DNA of 64,000 bases from Hypericibacter sp049323455 (GCA_049323455.1 JBMONF010000028.1:18982-82981), one strand, 5' to 3'; positions 33,279 through 41,327 are shown, counted from the first letter of the stretch. The notes: generated by a model not told the origin, from the letters alone. Made by a program: numbers and translations.

Positions 33279-33782
33279 ATGACCTCGAACAATCGGTTGC
33301 CAGCGATGGGCGGTGCCGCCTGGCAGGGAGCCGCGCTCGATCCGTTGGCCGATCCCGCGCTTTATGACGGCATCCGCTGGCGCCGTGTTTTCGGTTATGT
33401 CGTCGATCTGGCCCTGATCGGGTTCGTCAGCCTCGTCGTCTGGTTCCTGCTGGCGGTCGCCGGTGTTGCCTCGTTCGGCCTCCTGCTGCCCCTGCTCCCG
33501 ATCGGCGTGGCGCTGGTGCCGCTGGCTTATCACACGCTGCAAGTCGCAAGCCCCCGTTCCGCCACCGTCGGCATGCGGCTGTTCGATGTCGAGGTCCGCG
33601 CCTGGACCGGGACGCGGCCCGACCTGTGGCAGGCTTTCCTGATGACCGCGCTGTTCCTCGTCACGGTCGCGCTGACCGGCTCGTTGATTTTGCTGGTGTC
33701 CCTCTTCAACGGCCGCGGCCGCACCCTCCACGACTACCTGTCAGGCACGGTGGTGGTGCGCGCAAGCCTCATCGCGGGCTGA
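33279..33782 (+). CDS. RDD-family membrane protein
   Basis: 167 residues. The RDD signature is WRRVFGYVVDLALIGFVSLV near residue 40 (Arg then Asp in the first helix) and GRTLHDYLSGTVVV near the C-terminus (the final Asp). Three to four hydrophobic segments (VVWFLLAVAGVASFGLL, LLPIGVALVPLAYHTL, FLMTALFLVTVALTGSLILLVSLF). ATG 33279 is preceded by GGGAGCAGG. Family members have been linked to ion exchange, but most are uncharacterised. It ends nine bases from the convergent sulfotransferase gene. Confidence 0.85.
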   Translation: MTSNNRLPAMGGAAWQGAALDPLADPALYDGIRWRRVFGYVVDLALIGFVSLVVWFLLAVAGVASFGLLLPLLPIGVALVPLAYHTLQVASPRSATVGMRLFDVEVRAWTGTRPDLWQAFLMTALFLVTVALTGSLILLVSLFNGRGRTLHDYLSGTVVVRASLIAG

Positions 33783-33791
33783 TCGCAGGGT

Positions 33792-34712
33792 TCAGTCGCG
33801 TCGCCAGCAGGAGAGATCGCGGCCGAGGAATGTTTCCAGGCCATCGACTTCGTTCTTGAATTCGTTGCGATAGAGCTGGCGGGCCAGTTCCTCGTCCAAC
33901 TCGACCGTGAGATTCCGGGCCAAGCGCCGGAAGTGGTCCAGCGCGTAGGATGACGGCCGTTCGACGATCGAATCGGCCCAGTTGTTGCCGGTCTCGAAAG
34001 CGATGGTTCCCGGCGGCAGCCGGTGTCGGCCGGTCTTGGTCCGGCTGTGGATGGGGCGCGCCTCGCTGGAAAAGCGGACTCTCGGCGCCGCGTTGCTGGA
34101 ATCGATCACATCGAGCCTTATCTTCGGATCGGGGCCGACATCGAGAAAATCGAGAAGCCGGGAAACCGTGGCAGCCCGATTTTCCTTCAGGTCCTCTTCC
34201 AGGATCATGAAGAACATGTTCTCTCGTGGAAAATGCGGGAGAAAGCGCTCGATTTGCTCGAGATAGCGGCTACCTCCGAGATAGGCTTGGCGACGCCCGA
34301 GATAGGGATTGGCTGCTGTCCGCTTGGCTTCAAGCGCGACGGCAACCTCGAAGCTCTCGGTCTCTTCCATGAGGCGGCAACGTAGATGATATTGCGAGAA
34401 GGCGCGCTTAACCGGATCGCGCAGACAGAATATCAGCTTGAGATCGCGCCCGAGTGCTTCGGACAGGCGAGCCGGCACTTCCGGGAAGCGCATATATTCT
34501 GGCGTGGCCTCCCCGACCGCCCGCTCGCCGGCGCAGCCTTTGAAAAAATGCGCTTCATAGAAGGCCAGCGGCTTCCAGTTCCAAAGTTGCGTGAAGTAGT
34601 GCGTCTCCTTGTTGCGGGGCATGAAGATGTCCCGATGCTGCACAAGTATCCGGAACAATGGTGTCGTGCCGCCTTTTTCGGCACCGACGCAGATGAAATT
34701 CGGCAACACCAT
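33792..34712 (-). CDS. Sulfotransferase-family protein
   Basis: 306 residues. The PAPS-binding motifs are present: the 5'-phosphosulfate loop FICVGAEKGGTTPLFRIL at residues 6-23 and the 3'-phosphate motif LRDPVKRAFSQYH near residue 97. It transfers sulfate from PAPS to a hydroxyl of a carbohydrate or other acceptor, unknown here; it resembles heparan N-deacetylase/sulfotransferase-type domains (KETHYFTQLWNW, EYMRFPEVP). The gene and the 130 bases upstream are visibly more AT-rich than the surroundings (ATTATTTTAATTTAAG near 34791), suggesting acquisition by transfer. A surface-polysaccharide role is possible, but no glycan genes are adjacent. Confidence 0.85.
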   Translation of the reverse strand: MVLPNFICVGAEKGGTTPLFRILVQHRDIFMPRNKETHYFTQLWNWKPLAFYEAHFFKGCAGERAVGEATPEYMRFPEVPARLSEALGRDLKLIFCLRDPVKRAFSQYHLRCRLMEETESFEVAVALEAKRTAANPYLGRRQAYLGGSRYLEQIERFLPHFPRENMFFMILEEDLKENRAATVSRLLDFLDVGPDPKIRLDVIDSSNAAPRVRFSSEARPIHSRTKTGRHRLPPGTIAFETGNNWADSIVERPSSYALDHFRRLARNLTVELDEELARQLYRNEFKNEVDGLETFLGRDLSCWRRD

Positions 34713-34761
34713 ATCGACACGCCCCCTTTGATTGATGTCTTCCCACCCCTATAGCCGGGCT

Positions 34762-34906
34762 TAATGAATTGATCCTGGATTTGTCCAGGCATTATTTTAA
34801 TTTAAGACCGCTCCCGAACCGAGCCAGGGGCGAGAGTTGCCGCGAGGCCTCACCTTTGAAAGGTTAAAGCTGGCCGCCCGAGCGGCGATTGGTCCATAAT
34901 TCATTA
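34762..34906. other. AT-rich intergenic region upstream of bpt
   Basis: Between the sulfotransferase and bpt starts lie 275 bases. TAATGAATT (34762-34770) and its complement AATTCATTA (34898-34906) form a widely spaced 9-bp inverted repeat. CCTGG-ATTTGT-CCAGG near 34775 is followed by a T/A-rich tract and could be a weak terminator. No gene or known RNA was recognised. Confidence 0.4.
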
Positions 34907-34987
34907 GGCGACGGCCTTGGCGGGTCGCCCTCAGGGCTGGAGCAGCCCTCGCCGCTGGGCCCGGCCTTGCGTTATAGCGTATCCGGC

Positions 34988-35710
34988 ATGAGCATCCTCA
35001 ACCGCACGCGTCCGCTGCCCTTCCTGGTGACGACCGAGCTTCCTTGCCCTTACCTGACGGGCCGGATGGAGCGCAAGGTCGTCACGGAGTTGTCGGGCCC
35101 GGGCGCTGCCGACACTTACGAGACGCTTTCGCGCGCCGGCTTCCGACGCAGCCACTCCATCGCCTACCGCCCGGCCTGTCGCGGCTGCCAGGCCTGCATC
35201 CCCGTGCGGGTCGTCGCCGGCGAGTTCGAGCCCGGGCGCACGCTGCGGCGCATCGAGCGGCGCAATCAGGACCTGCGCAGCGCCGTACGCCCGCCACGCG
35301 CCACGCAGGAGCAATACCGGCTCTTCAGCCGTTACCTCGAGCATCGCCATAGTGACGGCGAAATGCTGGGGATGAGCCTGCAGGAATATGGCGCCATGGT
35401 CGAGACCAGCCCGCTCGACACGCGCATGGTGGAATTGCGTGCACCATCGGGCGCGCTCGTCGCCTGTTGCCTCACCGACTGGACCAAGGACGGCATTTCT
35501 GCCGTCTACAGCTTCTTCGACACGGAGCAGCCGGCACGCAGCCTGGGTAGCTATGTGGTGCTTTGGCTGATCCGCGAGGCGCAGCGATGGGGGCTGCCTT
35601 ATGTCTATCTCGGCTATTGGGTCGAAGGCAGCCGCAAGATGGAATACAAATCGCGCTTCCGCCCGATCGAACTCTACGGGCCCGACGGCTGGCACCGCGC
35701 CGCGCCCTGA
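34988..35710 (+). CDS. bpt: Aspartate/glutamate leucyltransferase
   Basis: 240 residues, the family's normal length. It transfers leucine from Leu-tRNA to proteins with N-terminal Asp or Glu (N-end rule), marking them for ClpAP. The N-terminal domain has the ELPCPYLTGRMERKV opening and the paired CRGCQAC cysteines near residues 63-68. The acetyltransferase-like C-terminal domain has the FDTEQPARSLGSYVVLWLI and YLGYWVEGSRKMEYKSRFRP motifs. The frame is open upstream, but ATG 34988 gives the canonical N-terminus. Confidence 0.93.
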   Translation: MSILNRTRPLPFLVTTELPCPYLTGRMERKVVTELSGPGAADTYETLSRAGFRRSHSIAYRPACRGCQACIPVRVVAGEFEPGRTLRRIERRNQDLRSAVRPPRATQEQYRLFSRYLEHRHSDGEMLGMSLQEYGAMVETSPLDTRMVELRAPSGALVACCLTDWTKDGISAVYSFFDTEQPARSLGSYVVLWLIREAQRWGLPYVYLGYWVEGSRKMEYKSRFRPIELYGPDGWHRAAP

Positions 35711-35856
35711 ACCGGGCCTGCCATTCTACCAAGAGCGGGGGCGGAAATTCCGCCCTGCCGATCCCGTGCGCGAAAGGCAATCTCTCGCTTGCGAAAGCCG
35801 CGGCGGCTCGGCTCTAATCCTCGCCCCTGGCACGCCGTAGAACGAGGATGGAGACC

Positions 35857-36735
35857 ATGAGGGCCGTGACCGTCGCCGCCACGCAGTTCGCTTGCGAACC
35901 CGACAGCGCCGCCAATGTCGCGAAGGCCGAGGCGCTGGTGCGCAAGGCGGCCGACAAAGGTGCGGAGATCGTGCTGCTGCAAGAGCTGTTCGAGACTCCA
36001 TATTTCTGCAAAGACCAGAAGCAGTCCCTGTTCGGTCTGGCCAAACCGGCCGAAGGTCACCCGACGCTGACGCGCATGAGCGCGCTCGCCCGCGAGCTCG
36101 AGCTGGTCCTGCCCGTCAGCTTCTTCGAGCGCGCCAACAACGCTTATTTCAACTCGGTCATGGTGTTCGACGCCGATGGCGAGGCGCTGGGCCTCTACCG
36201 CAAAAGCCACATTCCCGACGGTCCCGGCTATCAGGAAAAGTTCTATTTCAATCCCGGCGACACCGGCTTTCGCGTGTTCGAGACGCGTTACGCCGCGATC
36301 GGCGTCGGCATCTGCTGGGATCAGTGGTTTCCGGAATGTGCCCGGTCGATGGCGCTCCAGGGTGCGGAGATCCTGCTCTATCCGACCGCGATCGGCTCGG
36401 AACCGCAGGATGCCGGCCTCGACAGCCGGGACCACTGGCAGCGGGTCATGCAAGGCCATGCCGGCGCCAACATGGTGCCGCTGGTGGCCTCGAACCGGAT
36501 CGGCACGGAAGCGGGCGAAGGCTTCGTCCAGACCTTCTACGGCTCCTCGTTCATTGCCGGCCCACACGGCGAAAAGGTGGCCGAGGCGGGCCGCGACGAG
36601 GAGGCGGTTCTGACCGGAACCTTCGACCTCGACGCGATCCGCGCGGCGCGCGCCTCCTGGGGCTTGTTCCGCGACCGCCGGCCCGAGCTTTACACCGCGC
36701 TTCTCACGCTCGACGGCAGGAACTGGTCGGAATAG
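35857..36735 (+). CDS. aguB: N-carbamoylputrescine amidase
   Basis: 292 residues from ATG 35857 (GAGG nine bases upstream); ATG 35848 three codons earlier is too close to that site. Nitrilase superfamily with the Glu-Lys-Cys triad: LLQELFETPYFCKDQ (Glu43), LYRKSHIPDGPGYQEKFYF (Lys about 115) and GVGICWDQWFPECAR (Cys153). The YFC and DGPGYQEK residues fit the carbamoylputrescine branch, which releases putrescine, CO2 and ammonia in the agmatine route. An agmatine deiminase partner is not adjacent. A short GGGCGG/CCGCCC hairpin (35739-35755) lies in the 145-base gap behind bpt. Confidence 0.92.
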   Translation: MRAVTVAATQFACEPDSAANVAKAEALVRKAADKGAEIVLLQELFETPYFCKDQKQSLFGLAKPAEGHPTLTRMSALARELELVLPVSFFERANNAYFNSVMVFDADGEALGLYRKSHIPDGPGYQEKFYFNPGDTGFRVFETRYAAIGVGICWDQWFPECARSMALQGAEILLYPTAIGSEPQDAGLDSRDHWQRVMQGHAGANMVPLVASNRIGTEAGEGFVQTFYGSSFIAGPHGEKVAEAGRDEEAVLTGTFDLDAIRAARASWGLFRDRRPELYTALLTLDGRNWSE

Positions 36736-36793
36736 GCGGACGCCCCCGAGCGTTGTCCTACCGCCGACCCGGCCCGGCTATTCGGCACCCCGC

Positions 36794-37366
36794 CTACGGC
36801 GTCACGGTGAGCGGTGTAACCATTCCCGCCGCGTAATGCCCGGCGACATTGCAGATCAGCAGATAGGAGCCGGGAGCTAGCGTGAGATCGACCGTTCCGG
36901 AGGCGTTGGGCGTCAGGTCGGAAACCTCGCCCACCGTCTTGACCTGCCCCTCCATCACCCGGCCCTGCGAATAGTCGTAGGGGAGCGGCGCTAAAGGATT
37001 GTCCACGGCCACGACCACCATCTCGTGGATCAGGCTCTGCGACCAGTTGGTGACGTCGAACGTCACCGGGCCGGCCTTCACCGAGGGCCGATCGACGCGG
37101 ATGGTCATCATTCCGCCCATCATCATGCCAGGCCCCATCATGCCAGGCCCCATCATGCCAGGCCCCATCATGCCAGGCCCCATCATGCCAGGCCCCATCA
37201 TGCCGTAACCGCCCATTCCATAGCCCGGCATGCCGTAACGCATGACCGCGGACATGTCGAGCAAGGCCACTCTGACCACCGTCCTGTCGGTGGCCGCCTC
37301 GGCAGGGCCGATCAGAAAGGCGAGCAAGAGAAGCGTCATGCCCAACCGCCACATGGATTTCATCAT
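36794..37366 (-). CDS. Secreted cupredoxin with a methionine-rich repeat
   Basis: 190 residues. A signal peptide (MMKSMWRLGMTLLLLAFLIG, cleavage near AEA) is followed by a Gly/Met-rich segment (residues 40-87) with five exact MMGPG units, then a cupredoxin domain. Type 1 copper ligands are visible: His in SLIHEMVVV near residue 113 and Cys-x4-His-x4-Met in LLICNVAGHYAAGM near 172-182. The Met-rich part could bind Cu(I), the cupredoxin part Cu(II)/Cu(I), in the periplasm. It sits downstream of merR on the same strand near a metal-export ATPase, so copper or other metal handling is likely. GGAG lies about ten bases before the double ATG. Confidence 0.85.
   Translation of the reverse strand: MMKSMWRLGMTLLLLAFLIGPAEAATDRTVVRVALLDMSAVMRYGMPGYGMGGYGMMGPGMMGPGMMGPGMMGPGMMGPGMMMGGMMTIRVDRPSVKAGPVTFDVTNWSQSLIHEMVVVAVDNPLAPLPYDYSQGRVMEGQVKTVGEVSDLTPNASGTVDLTLAPGSYLLICNVAGHYAAGMVTPLTVTP
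37128..37202 (-). repeat. Five exact 15-bp tandem repeats in the cupredoxin gene
   Basis: CCAGGCCCCATCATG (plus-strand reading) occurs five times without change (37128-37142, then every 15 bases to 37202), encoding MMGPG on the minus strand. Exact identity at the DNA level, including third positions, points to recent expansion. Confidence 0.93.
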
Positions 37367-37660
37367 TGCCGGATCTCCATCGTTCGCGACACGGCCATCG
37401 CCGTGGCTTCCGCTCGAACGACCGGCACTATGCTGCCAATACCGAACGCGCGGCCTTGATCCATGTCATGCTGTCGCCCCATGCCCGCCGGACGAGGCGC
37501 GGCCATCGCTGGCTGCCCCGCGCATCGGCGTTTAGGTCCTGTCGGTTGCGATCGCCTCAAGGCAGGACAGGACTTCGGGATAGGCTCCGGTCCCGACGAG
37601 AGCGCCGGCGCAGGCGGCCGTGACGCGCTGATCGCAGTAACGACGCCGGCAGGATCGAGA
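37367..37660. other. Gap between cupredoxin and merR genes
   Basis: 294 bases. Short open frames exist on both strands, but none has recognisable similarity or a ribosome site, and I support no gene here. A dyad GTCCTGTC...GACAGGAC type (CCTGTCGGTTG near 37537 and GGCAGGACAGGAC near 37560) is present. The segment could carry a promoter for the cupredoxin gene. Confidence 0.4.
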
Positions 37661-38104
37661 TCATGCAGCGTCGTGTCGGTCGCTCAGGCAATGGGCATGC
37701 GAACTGTCGGCCAGCACCTCGATGATGCGGCATTCGCAAATCTTGCCGCCGCTGCACGCCGCGATCATCCGCTCAAATTCGGCCTTGAGCGCCGTGAGCT
37801 GCTTGATCCGGCGTTCCACCGCCTCGAGCTGGCGCCTGGCAATGGCGTCGGCTGCCGCACAGGGCCGATCCGGTACGTCAACCAAGCTGAGCAATTCGCG
37901 GATCGCCTCGAGAGGAAATCCGAGCTCGCGGCTGTGCCGGATGAAAGCAAGGCGTGCCATATGTTGTTGTCCATAGCGCCGCTGATTGCCTTCTGTGCGC
38001 ACCGGCGCAGGCATCAAACCGATCTGCTCGTAGTAGCGGATGGTCTGCACCTTGCAACCCGTCTGCGCCCCGAGTTGACCGATGGAGAGCTTTTCCTTTG
38101 GCAT
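37661..38104 (-). CDS. MerR-family metal-responsive regulator (Cd/Pb/Zn type)
   Basis: 147 residues. HTH KLSIGQLGAQTGCKVQTIRYYE at the N-terminus, then the MerR coiled-coil helix. Metal-ligand candidates are Cys in VDVPDRPCAAADAI near residue 80, Cys in AACSGGKICECRIIEVL near 118-125, and a His/Cys-rich tail SSHAHCLSDRHD. This pattern fits CadR/PbrR/ZntR-like activators for divalent metals. It is divergent from the P-type ATPase gene, and both promoters carry a MerR dyad (38126-38140 and 38283-38299), so it should activate the ATPase and control itself. Confidence 0.9.
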   Translation of the reverse strand: MPKEKLSIGQLGAQTGCKVQTIRYYEQIGLMPAPVRTEGNQRRYGQQHMARLAFIRHSRELGFPLEAIRELLSLVDVPDRPCAAADAIARRQLEAVERRIKQLTALKAEFERMIAACSGGKICECRIIEVLADSSHAHCLSDRHDAA

Positions 38105-38125
38105 GGCTGCCCTTGCCCTTAAACT

Positions 38126-38140
38126 CTACAGTCATTGTAG
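38126..38140 (-). promoter_or_regulatory. MerR operator at the merR promoter
   Basis: CTACA-GTCAT-TGTAG dyad. On the minus strand it lies in a 19-base spacer between TTAAAC and TAAGGG, the overlong spacing that MerR proteins remodel. It starts about 21 bases upstream of the merR ATG, suggesting autoregulation from a short leader. Confidence 0.65.
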
Positions 38141-38277
38141 GTTTAACATCTAGGTAGAAACCCGATTTGCCGCAAGCCGCGGCTTCCGGGGCGCCAGCAA
38201 AAAAGGCGGCCCCATTCTGACCCAGACATGGCTCCGTACCCGTCGGCCCAGCAGTTCAAAAGCGTTGCATCTCCCCC

Positions 38278-38308
38278 TTGAACCTACAGTTGCTGTAGGT
38301 CCCATCTT
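38278..38308 (+). promoter_or_regulatory. MerR-type promoter and operator of the P-type ATPase gene
   Basis: TTGAAC (38278-38283), a 19-base spacer and CATCTT (38303-38308). The spacer holds the dyad CCTACAG-TTG-CTGTAGG (38283-38299), which shares the CTACA/TGTAG half-sites with the merR-side operator. Layout matches ZntR/CadR target promoters. It excludes the longer start at 38265 for the ATPase. Confidence 0.75.
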
Positions 38309-38345
38309 CTTCCAAGCATCGAGTACCGACCTGGATGGAGCGCCC

Positions 38346-40694
38346 ATGTCTCACACGCACGCCCACGATCACCAGCATGACCATAACCACGATCATGCGC
38401 GGGACGATGGGAACAGGCCGGACGCTTGCTGCGCGACCGACGGCAAAACGAAGATTGCAGCCTCATTTCGTGGCGGCCGTGCCTTCAAGGTGCGCGGTAT
38501 GGACTGTGCCGAGGAAGTCTCGGTTCTGAGGCGGGCCGTCGGGCCCGTTGTCGGTGGAGCGGATCGGCTCGCCTTCGACGTGCTCAACGGCCGCATGACC
38601 GTGGCGGAGGCGGCGCGCGACGTGCCCGAAGCCGCCATTCTCAAGGCTGTCGCGTCCGCCGGAATGAGCGCGGTCCCGTGGGAAGCCGACACCGCCAAGG
38701 TCGAAGCCGGCCGTCACCGCCGGGAGCAGGTGCTGTTCACGGCAGCGAGTGGCGCCAGCCTCCTGCTTGGTATGGCGTTGCACGTCTGGTCGTCGGGCGA
38801 TCTCGGGCAGGCCTTCCGGCTGTTCGTCAGCCATGCGGGCCAGACGGTGCCGTGGCCGGAGATCGCGGCCTACGCCGCAGCGGCGCTCCTCGGCGGACGC
38901 TTCGTGGTGGTCAAGGCCTGGTATGCAGCTCGCAATCTACGGCCTGACATCAACCTTCTGATGGTCGTGGCCGTCGCGGGCGCGATGCTCATCGGCGAAT
39001 GGTTCGAGGGGGCGACGGTCGCGTTCCTGTTCGCGCTGTCGCTCGCGCTCGAAAGCTGGAGCGTCGGGCGGGCACGCCGCGCGATCGCGGCGTTGCTCGA
39101 TCTCGCCCCGCCGACCGTCCGCCTGTTGCGGCCCGATGGATCGGAGGCGGAGGTGCCGGTGGCCGAAGTTCGGCCCGGCGACCGCTTCCTTGTGCCCGGG
39201 GGCGAGCGTATCGCACTCGACGGTCGTGTCGCGGCCGGAGCGAGCGCCGTCAACCAGGCGCCGATCACCGGCGAAAGCGTGCCCGTCGAAAAGCACCAGG
39301 GATCGGAAGTCTATGCGGGCACGATCAACGGCGACGGAACGCTGACCGTCGAGGCGACCAAAGCGGCGCAAGATACGACGCTTGCGCGCATCATCCGCAT
39401 GGTGGAAGAGGCCCACAGCCGGCGCGCGCCGTCGGAGCAGTGGGTGGAGCGCTTCGCGCGCTTCTATACGCCCGCGGTGATGGCGCTTGCTCTCCTCGTC
39501 TTCCTGGTGCCGCCGCTCGCATTCGGCGGTGTCTGGGAGGACTGGTTCTACCGGGCGCTCGTGCTGCTGGTGATCGCCTGCCCCTGTGCGCTGGTGATCT
39601 CGACCCCCGTCTCGATCGTCGCGTCGCTGGCAGCCTCGGCGCGCGCCGGCGTCCTGGTGAAGGGTGGGGCCTTCATCGAGCTTCCGGCGCGCCTGAGGGC
39701 GATCGCCATGGACAAGACGGGGACCATCACGCGCGGCGAGCCCGAGGTGGTCGATGTGATCCCGCTCGGCGGGCACACCGAGCCGGAGCTCCTTGCCCGT
39801 GCCGCCGCGCTCGAGGCCCGCTCCACGCATCCGCTCGCACGCGCCGTTGTGCGCTATGCCGAGGCCAAGGGCGTCCCTCCGGAGCCGGCGAATGACGTCC
39901 AGGTGCTCAAAGGCAAAGGGCTGACCGGGACGTTCGACGGCGAGCCCTTCTGGCTCGGCTCGCATCGCTATGTCGTCGAGCGGGGACAGGACGCGCCGGA
40001 GATCGCCTGCCAAGCCGAGGCGCTCGAGGGCGACGGCAAGACCGTGATCGCCGTCGGCAATGCGCGGCATGTCTGCGGGCTTATTGCCGTTGCCGACACG
40101 GTACGCTCGGAGGCACGGGAGATCGTAGCCGGCTTGCACGCAGCCGGTGTCGGCCACGTGGTCATGCTGACCGGGGACAATCGCGTCACGGCAGAGGCCA
40201 TCGCGCGCGAGGTCGGGATCGACGAGGTGCATGCGGAGCTCCTGCCCGAGGACAAGCTTCGCAAAATCGAGCAGCTCGTCGCGCAGTACGGAACGGTGGC
40301 GATGGTCGGCGACGGCGTGAATGACGCGCCGGCCCTGGCGCGCGCGAGCCTCGGCATCGCCATGGGCGCCATCGGCAGCGATGCCGCGATCGAAACGGCG
40401 GACGTCGCCTTGATGACCGACGATATTTCCAGATTGCCCTGGCTCATCCGTCACGCAAAGCGGACGCTTGCCATCATACGGCAGAACATCGTGTTCTCAT
40501 TGGGCGTCAAGGCCGTGTTCTTCGTCCTTACCTTCGCCGGCATGGCGAGCCTCTGGGGCGCCATCGCAGCGGATGTCGGCGCTTCGCTTCTGGTGGTGTT
40601 CAACGCGCTGCGCCTGCTACGCGGCGAACAGAACCGCGGCCGACAGGCGGCGGGTGCAGCGATCGTAGCCCCGGCCGCCACATCCTCCGCGTAG
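38346..40694 (+). CDS. Heavy-metal P1B-type ATPase (Zn/Cd/Pb export)
   Basis: 782 residues from ATG 38346, downstream of the MerR promoter. The first 20 residues are His-rich (HTHAHDHQHDHNHDH), then a CC pair (DACCATDG) and an HMA-like domain with GMDCAEEVSVLRRAVGP, which keeps only one Cys of the usual CxxC. The core is complete: the actuator loop TGES (about 312), the metal-gate CPC in IACPCALVIS (about 411), the phosphorylated Asp in MDKTGTIT (about 456), an HP locus in STHPLARAVV and the hinge MVGDGVNDAPAL (about 655). CPC plus the terminal helix K/DVGASLLVVFNALRLL motif fits the Zn2+/Cd2+/Pb2+ subgroup (ZntA/CadA). Inner membrane exporter. Confidence 0.94.
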   Translation: MSHTHAHDHQHDHNHDHARDDGNRPDACCATDGKTKIAASFRGGRAFKVRGMDCAEEVSVLRRAVGPVVGGADRLAFDVLNGRMTVAEAARDVPEAAILKAVASAGMSAVPWEADTAKVEAGRHRREQVLFTAASGASLLLGMALHVWSSGDLGQAFRLFVSHAGQTVPWPEIAAYAAAALLGGRFVVVKAWYAARNLRPDINLLMVVAVAGAMLIGEWFEGATVAFLFALSLALESWSVGRARRAIAALLDLAPPTVRLLRPDGSEAEVPVAEVRPGDRFLVPGGERIALDGRVAAGASAVNQAPITGESVPVEKHQGSEVYAGTINGDGTLTVEATKAAQDTTLARIIRMVEEAHSRRAPSEQWVERFARFYTPAVMALALLVFLVPPLAFGGVWEDWFYRALVLLVIACPCALVISTPVSIVASLAASARAGVLVKGGAFIELPARLRAIAMDKTGTITRGEPEVVDVIPLGGHTEPELLARAAALEARSTHPLARAVVRYAEAKGVPPEPANDVQVLKGKGLTGTFDGEPFWLGSHRYVVERGQDAPEIACQAEALEGDGKTVIAVGNARHVCGLIAVADTVRSEAREIVAGLHAAGVGHVVMLTGDNRVTAEAIAREVGIDEVHAELLPEDKLRKIEQLVAQYGTVAMVGDGVNDAPALARASLGIAMGAIGSDAAIETADVALMTDDISRLPWLIRHAKRTLAIIRQNIVFSLGVKAVFFVLTFAGMASLWGAIAADVGASLLVVFNALRLLRGEQNRGRQAAGAAIVAPAATSSA

Positions 40695-40774
40695 CGCGGC
40701 GCACATGAGAATCCGCTCGCGCCAACTGCGCCCTCCGCATTGACCATTCGCACTTGCATCGAACGGAGACCCCT

Positions 40775-41047
40775 ATGAAATGCCCTGCTTGTACCGATGT
40801 CGATCTCGTCATGACCGAGCGACAGAACGTCGAAATCGACTACTGCCCGAAATGCCGCGGCGTCTGGCTCGACCGCGGCGAGCTGGACAAGATCATCGAA
40901 AGAAGCGCCGCACAGTCGCTCGAGCGGCCCATGGCGGGCCGGCCGCCGGCAGAGCCATACGGCGGATACGGGAAGCAAGGCCAGCGCGGCAGCCATGGCG
41001 AGCACGGTTATCGACGCAGATCGTGGCTGCACGAGCTGTTCGACTGA
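40775..41047 (+). CDS. zf-TFIIB domain protein
   Basis: 90 residues from ATG 40775 (CGGAG nine bases upstream). The zinc-binding pattern MKCPACTDVDLVM and IDYCPKCRGVWLDRGELDKI at residues 1-45 is the zf-TFIIB (DUF1922-like) motif. The tail is Gly/Arg-rich with a C-terminal SWLHELFD. Such proteins are common and of unknown biochemical role. It follows the metal ATPase by 80 bases on the same strand and may be co-induced by metal; a zinc-binding accessory role is possible (inference). Confidence 0.85.
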   Translation: MKCPACTDVDLVMTERQNVEIDYCPKCRGVWLDRGELDKIIERSAAQSLERPMAGRPPAEPYGGYGKQGQRGSHGEHGYRRRSWLHELFD

Positions 41048-41167
41048 TTTCGACATATTGCACTGGCAGCCGTGCGCTTCCGGCATTCGCATGCCGAGGC
41101 CGGCCGCGGTGTCGGAAACAGCGGCATGGAACTCGGCCACACATGCGACTCCAGAAAGCCGTCATGA

Positions 41168-41269
41168 GCGGTCCTTGTGGATTGCCGCGTCATCGAGGTC
41201 CTGGCCGATCATTCGCACGCCAAGTGCCTCAAAGCCGACCATGGCGTAGCGTCAGAGGAAGCCGCTTGA
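41168..41269 (+). pseudogene. Remnant of a second MerR/CadR-like gene (C-terminal tail)
   Basis: After an in-frame TGA at 41165 the plus strand reads VDCRVIEVLADHSHAKCLKA and then DHGVASEEAA before the TGA at 41267. This closely matches the C-terminal tail of the intact merR product at 37661 (ECRIIEVLADSSHAHCLSDRHD). No start, HTH or dimerisation helix can be read upstream. A decayed paralogue or recombination scar at the edge of the metal region. Evidence is short but specific. Confidence 0.6.
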
Positions 41270-41327
41270 TCCGATCGGCAAGCAAAAGGCGCCGCGCGTA
41301 CCCCGCCCGAGCCCGGGGGGCCGGGCG

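Noticed and set aside
34762..34906. Insertion-sequence ends around the sulfotransferase
   Set aside because: The 9-bp inverted pair TAATGAATT/AATTCATTA lies entirely on one side of the gene and brackets only intergenic DNA; no transposase or target duplication is visible.
37128..37202. CRISPR-like array
   Set aside because: The 15-bp units are contiguous with no spacers and lie in frame inside the cupredoxin gene, so they are a coding tandem repeat.
37463..38122. A 219-codon plus-strand frame over merR
   Set aside because: It overlaps merR and its operator on the other strand and has no recognisable motif.
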